DNA of 5,921 bases, taken from assembly GCA_017409915.1 (NCBI GenBank), contig JAFQRU010000014.1:1-5921 (forward strand), given 5' to 3'. The DNA is from Clostridia bacterium. Lineage in GTDB: Bacteria; Bacillota; Clostridia; Monoglobales; Monoglobaceae. Shown here in pieces: positions 1-4,471 of this stretch. Numbering within the stretch: position 1 is the stretch's first letter; each line of letters starts with the position of its first letter. The translations under genes and the position numbers were made by a program. The notes beneath the pieces are model-generated. The model saw nothing but the letters and a program-made list of their open reading frames with translations. It was not told the DNA's origin and ran no database searches.

Positions 1-738
1 AAGCTGCATAAGAGGGCCATTGAAAGCGACGATTCTCTCTGCCTTTGTAAAGTCGTTTTTAATGTCCTCTGCGGCAGTTTCAAACTTCTGGTTTTCATAA
101 TCCTCTCTTGAAAAGCCTTTAACAACTCGCATTGCCTGAACATTTTCTTCGATTGATTCGTTGAGCTTGTCGTATTTTTTGAAAACACGGCGGAAAGCAG
201 GCATTGCCTTTCGGCTTACAAAGAAAAGACCAAAGCCTAAAATAGGAATAACAATAACAAATGAGGTTGCCAAAGGTCCGCCCATAATGTATGCCATAAT
301 GATTGAGAAGATAAGCATAAGAGGACTTCTTATGGCAGTTCTTATAATCATCATAAATGACATTTGAACATTGGCAACATCCGTTGTCATTCTTGTTACT
401 AAGGATGAGGACGAGAACTTGTCAATGTTTTCGAAGCTGTATCCCTGAACTTTATAGAACATACTCTGTCTTAAATTTTTTGCAAATCCGGCAGACGCCT
501 TTGCAGCCGTAAAAGCGGCTAAACCACCAAAGGCTAAGGATATGCAGGCGGCAATAATTAAAAGAACGCCAAGATTTAAAATCTCTGTCATATCCGTTCC
601 GTTTTTGATTTTGTTAACTAAGTTTGCTGTTATAAATGGGATAAGGGTTTCCAGGACCGCCTCCCCAAGAATGAAAAGCAAAGTCAAAATGGCAGGGGTT
701 TTATATTCCCTGACTGATTTTGCAAGCTTTTTAATCAT
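1..738 (-). CDS. ABC exporter, MsbA/BmrA-type permease half (3'-truncated)
   Basis: The frame is open from an ATG at 738 to the window edge, giving 246 residues with no stop, so the C-terminal nucleotide-binding domain lies outside the window. The product starts MIKKLAKSVREYKTPAILTL. Hydrophobic helices fall near residues 16-40, 56-76, 128-152 and 154-174, and the edge falls at the probable start of TM5. The first cytoplasmic-loop signature is at about 112-124 (SLVTRMTTDVANV). The second is at about 193-212 (NESIEENVQAMRVVKGFSRE), closely matching the ExxxGxxVVKxF-type coupling region of type IV ABC exporters. AGGAGG (748-753) sits 9 bases before the ATG, and the start overlaps the end of the MarR gene by 8 bases (ATGATTAA), implying translational coupling. 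The family exports drugs or lipids across the membrane as a dimer. The substrate cannot be read here. MarR-ABC-ABC operons often encode a heterodimer, so a second ABC gene may follow; that is inference. Confidence 0.93.
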   Translation of the reverse strand, partial: MIKKLAKSVREYKTPAILTLLFILGEAVLETLIPFITANLVNKIKNGTDMTEILNLGVLLIIAACISLAFGGLAAFTAAKASAGFAKNLRQSMFYKVQGYSFENIDKFSSSSLVTRMTTDVANVQMSFMMIIRTAIRSPLMLIFSIIMAYIMGGPLATSFVIVIPILGFGLFFVSRKAMPAFRRVFKKYDKLNESIEENVQAMRVVKGFSREDYENQKFETAAEDIKNDFTKAERIVAFNGPLMQL

Positions 739-1168
739 TTGTATTGTCCTCCTTTAAAATGTCATAAGTCTTATCAAGAAGAGAAGTAAGAGTGTCAAGC
801 TCCTCTTTGGTAAACCTCTGTGTAAATCGCTTTTCTATATGTTCCCTCTGCACCTTGCAATCAGACTGCACATCGTAAGCTTTTTGGGAAAGGGAGATGC
901 ACCGCTGACGCTTATCCGTTTTTGAAACGGAAACGGTAACAAACCCGTTTTTCTCCATTCGCCCTAAGATTCCTCTGGCGGTGGAATGCTTTATTCCGAA
1001 ATGCAATTCTAAGTCGCGCTGAGTGATTTCTTTATCTGCCTTAAAAAGATAGAAAAGAATGTCCATCTGGGCTTTCGTAAGCCCGAAATTCTTTGCTCTT
1101 CGGTTGCCGTTTGCCCTGAAACATTCGTGGATTCTCTTAAATCTATACCCTAAATCGTAGGATTCCAT
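731..1168 (-). CDS. MarR-family transcriptional regulator
   Basis: The 145-residue product has the normal size and layout of the MarR family. An N-terminal dimerisation helix (1-28) is followed by the winged helix-turn-helix: ITQRDLELHFGIKHSTARGI at 48-67, a recognition helix at about 59-73, and a beta-wing at about 77-93 containing the conserved D-x-R-type turn (T84-DKRQR-C90). C-terminal dimerisation helices occupy about 100-140. The protein acts in the cytoplasm as a dimer, binding short palindromes and usually repressing its own operon until a small ligand or oxidant releases it. The start is fixed by GGAGG 7 bases upstream of the ATG. Its stop overlaps the start of the ABC exporter gene, so it is the first gene of a two-or-more-gene efflux operon. 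Cysteines at 16, 90 and 104 are visible, but nothing shows redox sensing. The ligand is unknown. Confidence 0.93.
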   Translation of the reverse strand: MESYDLGYRFKRIHECFRANGNRRAKNFGLTKAQMDILFYLFKADKEITQRDLELHFGIKHSTARGILGRMEKNGFVTVSVSKTDKRQRCISLSQKAYDVQSDCKVQREHIEKRFTQRFTKEELDTLTSLLDKTYDILKEDNTND

Positions 1169-1190
1169 CTATACACCTCCAAAAGTGTAG
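1169..1190 (-). promoter_or_regulatory. Imperfect inverted repeat over the marR ribosome binding site, candidate operator
   Basis: In the marR leader CTACAC and GTGTATAG flank the ribosome binding site. The perfect core is TACAC/GTGTA with an 8-base gap that holds most of the GGAGG. It lies just downstream of the predicted transcription start. It could be the autoregulatory site for the MarR protein, or a weak RNA hairpin partly hiding the ribosome binding site. The arms are short and chance cannot be excluded. Confidence 0.4.
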
Positions 1191-1200
1191 CATACTCCAT

Positions 1201-1229
1201 ATTTTACTCCAAACATCCCTAAAAGTCAA
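1201..1229 (-). promoter_or_regulatory. Sigma-A promoter of the marR-ABC operon
   Basis: On the minus strand TTGACT (1229-1224, five of six to TTGACA) is followed after exactly 17 bases by TAAAAT (1206-1201, five of six to TATAAT). Transcription would start near 1194, giving a leader of about 25 bases before the marR ATG. The promoter diverges from the spoIIA promoter about 45 bases away. Confidence 0.8.
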
Positions 1230-1272
1230 TAAGTTTTTGTAGTTTTTTGGCAGACGATTTTAAGGAAAATAA

Positions 1273-1301
1273 AAAGGAAAAAATTCCCAATTACAGAAAT
1301 T
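1273..1301 (+). promoter_or_regulatory. Candidate sigma-H promoter of the spoIIA operon
   Basis: AAAGGAAAA (1273-1281) fits the sigma-H -35 pattern RnAGGAwWW at every position. After an 11-base spacer, ACAGAAATT (1293-1301) fits the -10 pattern RnnGAATww with one mismatch (GAAA for GAAT). In Bacillus subtilis spoIIA is known to be transcribed by sigma-H with Spo0A~P, so position and type agree. The leader to spoIIAA would be about 40 bases. The region is A-rich, which raises the chance of a fortuitous match. No clear Spo0A box was found. Confidence 0.55.
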
Positions 1302-1332
1302 TTAGATGAGACTATTTGCGGGAAGCAAAAGG

Positions 1333-1341
1333 AAAGGAAGG
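1333..1341 (+). promoter_or_regulatory. Ribosome binding site fixing the spoIIAA start
   Basis: AAAGGAAGG ends 6 bases before the ATG at 1348. The alternative in-frame ATG at 1306 has no such site and would add 14 residues that the SpoIIAA family lacks, so 1348 is taken as the start. Confidence 0.75.
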
Positions 1342-1347
1342 ATAGAT

Positions 1348-1674
1348 ATGAAGATAAGGCTTGAATATGCCTCAGGGACTCTAATCGCCAAGATTAAAGG
1401 CGAGATTGACCATCATACTTCAAATGAATTAAGAACGGTTTTAGACAAAGAAATTATGGAGAAAAGCATTAAAAATCTTGTTCTTGATTTTGACAAGGTG
1501 ACCTTTATGGACAGCTCGGGAATAGGGGTTATTGTGGGGCGGTATAAAAAGATTGACGCCTTAGGCGGACAGCTTATGATAATCCGTGCGAAAGGTCAGG
1601 TGGACAAGGTGCTTAAGCTTTCAGGAATTAAAAAGATTTTAAAATGCAGAGAAGAGGTGAGCATTAATGAATAA
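1348..1674 (+). CDS. spoIIAA: Anti-sigma F factor antagonist SpoIIAA
   Basis: This 108-residue STAS-domain protein begins MKIRLEYASG; B. subtilis SpoIIAA has 117. The hallmark GEIDHHT is at about 18-24. The phosphorylation loop MDSSGIGVIVGRYK is at 54-67, where Ser56 corresponds to the B. subtilis phosphoserine Ser58. In the family, unphosphorylated SpoIIAA binds SpoIIAB and displaces sigma-F in the forespore. SpoIIAB inactivates it by phosphorylating the serine, and the membrane phosphatase SpoIIE, not in this window, restores it. The gene is first in the spoIIA operon. Its end overlaps the spoIIAB start by 8 bases (ATGAATAA), and the spoIIAB ribosome binding site (1654-1659) lies inside its last codons. 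The dacF gene that precedes it in B. subtilis is absent; a divergent MarR-ABC operon stands there instead. Confidence 0.97.
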   Translation: MKIRLEYASGTLIAKIKGEIDHHTSNELRTVLDKEIMEKSIKNLVLDFDKVTFMDSSGIGVIVGRYKKIDALGGQLMIIRAKGQVDKVLKLSGIKKILKCREEVSINE

Positions 1675-2089
1675 CTATATGAGGCTTGAAATTCCCGCAA
1701 AGAGCACAAATGAGGCCTTTGCAAGAATGGCGGTGGGCGCTTTTGTCAGTCAAACAGACCCCACCATTGAGGAACTTTCGGATATAAAGACTGCGGTTTC
1801 CGAAGGGGTTACGAATGCCATTATCCACGGCTATGAGAATATGTCGGGGGTGGTTAGCATAGTCTGTCGCATTGATGAGGATATGCTTGAAATCGTAATA
1901 ACTGATTTTGGGGTAGGGATTGAGAACATTGAAAAGGCGAGAGAGCCTCTTTACACCTCAAAGCCTGATGAAGAGCGGAGCGGAATGGGTTTTACGGTTA
2001 TGGAAACCTTTATGGATGATTTGCTGGTGGAGTCAAAGCTTTCCGAGGGGACAAAAATTACAATGAGAAAGCGTCTTAAAAGCCGATGA
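1667..2089 (+). CDS. spoIIAB: Anti-sigma F factor / serine kinase SpoIIAB
   Basis: This 140-residue GHKL-fold ATPase begins MNNYMRLEIPAKSTNEAFAR, aligning without gaps to the B. subtilis N-terminus as I recall it. The N box EGVTNAIIHGY starts at Glu46 (general base) and includes Asn50 (Mg binding). The G1 box DFGVGI is at 80-85, the ATP-lid motif RSGMGF at 104-109, and the G3-like EGT at 127-129. Arg20, which in B. subtilis contacts both sigma-F and SpoIIAA, is kept. In the family the protein holds sigma-F inactive as a dimer and phosphorylates SpoIIAA at its serine using ATP. GAGGTG lies 7 bases upstream of the ATG, inside spoIIAA. Its stop shares ATGA with the sigF start. All catalytic elements appear intact, so it should be functional. 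Confidence 0.97.
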   Translation: MNNYMRLEIPAKSTNEAFARMAVGAFVSQTDPTIEELSDIKTAVSEGVTNAIIHGYENMSGVVSIVCRIDEDMLEIVITDFGVGIENIEKAREPLYTSKPDEERSGMGFTVMETFMDDLLVESKLSEGTKITMRKRLKSR

Positions 2090-2826
2090 TTATGGATAAG
2101 GATTTAGGGAATCTCATAAGACTTGCCAAAGCGGGTGAAGAAGAGGCAACTGAAATTCTTGTCAAGGAGAATATGGGCCTTATTCGGAGTATTGTTAAAA
2201 GGTTTGTGGGAAGAGGCTATGAAACGGAGGACTTGTTTCAGATTGGCGCAATCGGACTTATTAAAGCCATAAGGCGTTTTGATTTAAACTATGATGTTAA
2301 GTTTTCAACCTATGCTGTTCCTATGATTATGGGAGAGATTAAAAGATACATAAGAGATGACGGGATTATAAAGGTAAGCCGAAGCATAAAGGAGCTTTCC
2401 TATAAGGTTTCCTCGGTCCGTGAGGCCTTAATCAGAGAGACAGGGGAAGAGCCAACCATTTCTCAGCTTGCAAAGAGGATGGGGATAAGCCCAGAGGAAG
2501 TTTCTGTTGCCATAGAGGCAACGGCAAAACCTGACTCTCTTTATGCTAAAATTGATGATGGCAGTCAGGAAGGACAAGCCTTAATAGATAGGATAGAAAA
2601 CCCCACGGATTATGAGAAAGAGTCAGTTGATAAAATTCTTATTTCGTCAATGCTTAAAGAGTTTCCCGAAAGGGAGCAGAAGATTATAATCCTCAGGTAT
2701 TTCAGGCGGAAAACCCAGGGAGAGATTGCCAAAATGCTTGGGATTTCTCAGGTGCAGGTGTCAAGAATTGAAAAGAAAGTCCTCCTTAAAATGAGAGAAA
2801 GGCTGAAAGATAGTGTCAATATATAA
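2086..2826 (+). CDS. sigF: Forespore RNA polymerase sigma factor sigma-F (SpoIIAC)
   Basis: This 246-residue sigma-70 family factor of the sporulation group is slightly shorter than the 255 of B. subtilis, mainly at the N-terminus. Region 2 spans about 23-97, including GYETEDLFQIGAIGLIKAI (45-62) and KFSTYAVPMIMGEIKRYIRD (72-91). Region 3 spans about 100-180. Region 4.2 carries the helix-turn-helix TQGEIAKMLGISQVQVSRIE at 210-229. The call as sigma-F rather than sigma-G rests on these motifs and on the place directly after spoIIAB. It directs the first compartment-specific transcription in the forespore. The ATG at 2086 overlaps the spoIIAB stop (ATGA). A second ATG at 2092 would remove two residues. 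No Shine-Dalgarno sequence is seen at a normal distance from either, so translation probably depends on ribosomes finishing spoIIAB. Confidence 0.96.
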   Translation: MIMDKDLGNLIRLAKAGEEEATEILVKENMGLIRSIVKRFVGRGYETEDLFQIGAIGLIKAIRRFDLNYDVKFSTYAVPMIMGEIKRYIRDDGIIKVSRSIKELSYKVSSVREALIRETGEEPTISQLAKRMGISPEEVSVAIEATAKPDSLYAKIDDGSQEGQALIDRIENPTDYEKESVDKILISSMLKEFPEREQKIIILRYFRRKTQGEIAKMLGISQVQVSRIEKKVLLKMRERLKDSVNI

Positions 2827-2867
2827 ATAAAATTGTCAAAAAAAATAAAATTTGTTCCTTTTTACTA

Positions 2868-2896
2868 TTGCTTTTTTTGAAGAAAAATTATATACT
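2868..2896 (+). promoter_or_regulatory. Candidate sigma-A promoter of the IMP dehydrogenase gene
   Basis: TTGCTT (2868-2873) and TATACT (2891-2896, five of six to TATAAT) are separated by 17 bases in a very A/T-rich 112-base gap between sigF and the IMP dehydrogenase gene. The -35 box is poor (three of six). The leader would be about 36 bases, with no room for a purine riboswitch. No GC-rich terminator for the spoIIA operon was found in this gap, so some read-through from sigF is possible. Confidence 0.5.
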
Positions 2897-2938
2897 AAAT
2901 AAAATAACCTAAAATTTTTTATTGAAAGGAAAAATAAA

Positions 2939-4450
2939 ATGGCATTTTATTACAGCGAACCATCTCATACTTTTAATGAATATTTATTAGTTCCGGGATA
3001 CTCATCATCTGAGTGTATGACTCAGAATGTGAGCCTTAAAACTCCTATAACAAAATTCAAGAAGGGCGAAGAACCTGAAATTTCTATGAACATTCCGTTG
3101 GTTTCTGCTATTATGCAGGCAGTATCAGGGGAAAAGCTTGCAATTGCTTTGGCTCAGGAAGGCGGAATTGCTTTCATCTATGGCTCTCAGTCTGTTGAAG
3201 ACGAAGCAAATATGGTTAGACGAGTTAAGGCCCATAAGGCGGGCTTTGTTTCAAGCGATTCAAATATCAGACCTGACCAGACCCTTGCCGATGTTCTTTA
3301 TCTTCGCGAAAAGACAGGCCACAGCACAATTGCTGTAACAGAAGACGGAACACCAAACGGTAAGCTTTTAGGTATCGTAACAAGCAGAGATTACCGCGTA
3401 AGCCGTATGGACGCATCCACACCGGTTCGTGATTTTATGACTCCTTTCGAATCACTTATATACGGCACAGAAGAAACAACACTTAAAGAAGCAAACGATA
3501 TAATCTGGGATAACAAGCTTAACAACCTCCCAATCATTGATAAAGAGGGAAGACTTAAATACTTTGTATTCCGTAAGGACTATGATTCTCATAAGAGCAA
3601 TCCGCTTGAGCTTCTTGATAAGTCCAAGAGATATATCGTTGGTGCAGGTATCAACACAAGAGACTTTGAAGAAAGAGTTCCTGCTTTAATTGAAGCCGGG
3701 GCAGACATTCTCTGTATTGACTCCTCCGAGGGCTTTTCCGAATGGCAGTCAAGAACTATTGATTATATAAGAAAGACCTATGGCGACACCGTTAAGGTTG
3801 GCGCAGGTAATGTTGTTGACGCAGAAGGTTTCAGATTCTTGGCAGATGCAGGCGCTGACTTCATCAAAATCGGTATCGGCGGAGGCTCTATCTGTATAAC
3901 CCGTGAACAAAAGGGTATAGGCAGAGGCCAGGCAACAGCTGTTCAGGAAGTTGCAAAGGCAAGAGATGAATACTTTAAGGAAACAGGGGTTTATATCCCG
4001 ATTTGTGCCGACGGCGGTATCGTTCAGGATTATCATATAACTCTCGCTCTTGCTATGGGTGCTGATTTCGTTATGCTTGGAAGATACTTTGCAAGATTTG
4101 ACGAAAGTCCATCCAATAAGGTAAGCATCAACGGAAACTATATGAAAGAATACTGGGGCGAAGGCTCAGCCAGAGCAAGAAACTGGCAGAGATATGATAT
4201 GGGCGGAGCAAGCAAGCTTTCCTTTGAAGAAGGCGTTGACTCTTATGTTCCATATGCAGGAAGCCTCCGCGACAATGTAAGACTCAGTCTTAATAAAGTT
4301 CGCTCAACTATGTGTAACTGTGGTGCACTCTCTATTCCTGAGCTTCAGGAAAAGGCGAAAATTACTTTGGTTAGTGCAACAAGCATTATCGAGGGTGGAG
4401 CTCACGATGTACTTTTAAAGGAGAACAATTCTTATATTGTTAACAGATAA
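2939..4450 (+). CDS. guaB: IMP dehydrogenase, Tritrichomonas-type
   Basis: This 503-residue enzyme oxidises IMP to XMP with NAD+, the committed step of guanine nucleotide synthesis in the cytoplasm. AAGGA lies 8 bases before the ATG. The barrel begins at about 10-95, two CBS domains are inserted at about 100-220, and the barrel resumes after 230. The catalytic loop GIGGGSICITR (312-322) contains Cys319 and Thr321. Also visible are Asp261, Asp358 (ADGGI), Arg382 in LGRYF, the flap pair Arg418-Tyr419 and Glu431. The loop differs from the usual bacterial GIGPGSICTTR: Gly replaces Pro at 315 and Ile replaces Thr at 320. The flap reads EYWGEGSARARNWQRY where most bacteria have YRGMGS-type sequence. 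From memory it matches the 503-residue Tritrichomonas foetus enzyme nearly throughout, with the same residue numbers. CBS domains in this family often sense adenine or guanine nucleotides. The gene has its own promoter and no obvious functional tie to spoIIA. Confidence 0.95.
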   Translation: MAFYYSEPSHTFNEYLLVPGYSSSECMTQNVSLKTPITKFKKGEEPEISMNIPLVSAIMQAVSGEKLAIALAQEGGIAFIYGSQSVEDEANMVRRVKAHKAGFVSSDSNIRPDQTLADVLYLREKTGHSTIAVTEDGTPNGKLLGIVTSRDYRVSRMDASTPVRDFMTPFESLIYGTEETTLKEANDIIWDNKLNNLPIIDKEGRLKYFVFRKDYDSHKSNPLELLDKSKRYIVGAGINTRDFEERVPALIEAGADILCIDSSEGFSEWQSRTIDYIRKTYGDTVKVGAGNVVDAEGFRFLADAGADFIKIGIGGGSICITREQKGIGRGQATAVQEVAKARDEYFKETGVYIPICADGGIVQDYHITLALAMGADFVMLGRYFARFDESPSNKVSINGNYMKEYWGEGSARARNWQRYDMGGASKLSFEEGVDSYVPYAGSLRDNVRLSLNKVRSTMCNCGALSIPELQEKAKITLVSATSIIEGGAHDVLLKENNSYIVNR

Positions 4451-4471
4451 AAGAAACAGAGTTGAAGTGTT

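Noticed and set aside
161..757. Two short plus-strand open frames (161-367 and 542-757)
   Set aside because: Both lie antisense to the ABC exporter gene, whose frame is continuous and shows clear family motifs.
1252..1258. Possible Spo0A box (AGACGAT against TGNCGAA)
   Set aside because: Only five of seven positions match, including the free position, and no second box is nearby. It is too weak to call.
1306..1347. In-frame upstream ATG that would extend SpoIIAA by 14 residues
   Set aside because: It has no ribosome binding site, lies close to the predicted transcription start, and the extra residues (MRLFAGSKRKGRID) are not part of the SpoIIAA family. The ATG at 1348 has a good site.
2837..2879. 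CAAAAAAA/TTTTTTTG pairing after sigF as a terminator
   Set aside because: The stem is almost wholly A-T with a loop of about 27 bases and is expected by chance in such A/T-rich DNA.
3749..4036. 95-codon minus-strand open frame inside the IMP dehydrogenase gene
   Set aside because: It lies antisense to the most conserved part of the enzyme, has no recognisable domain, and is explained by codon bias of the plus-strand gene.
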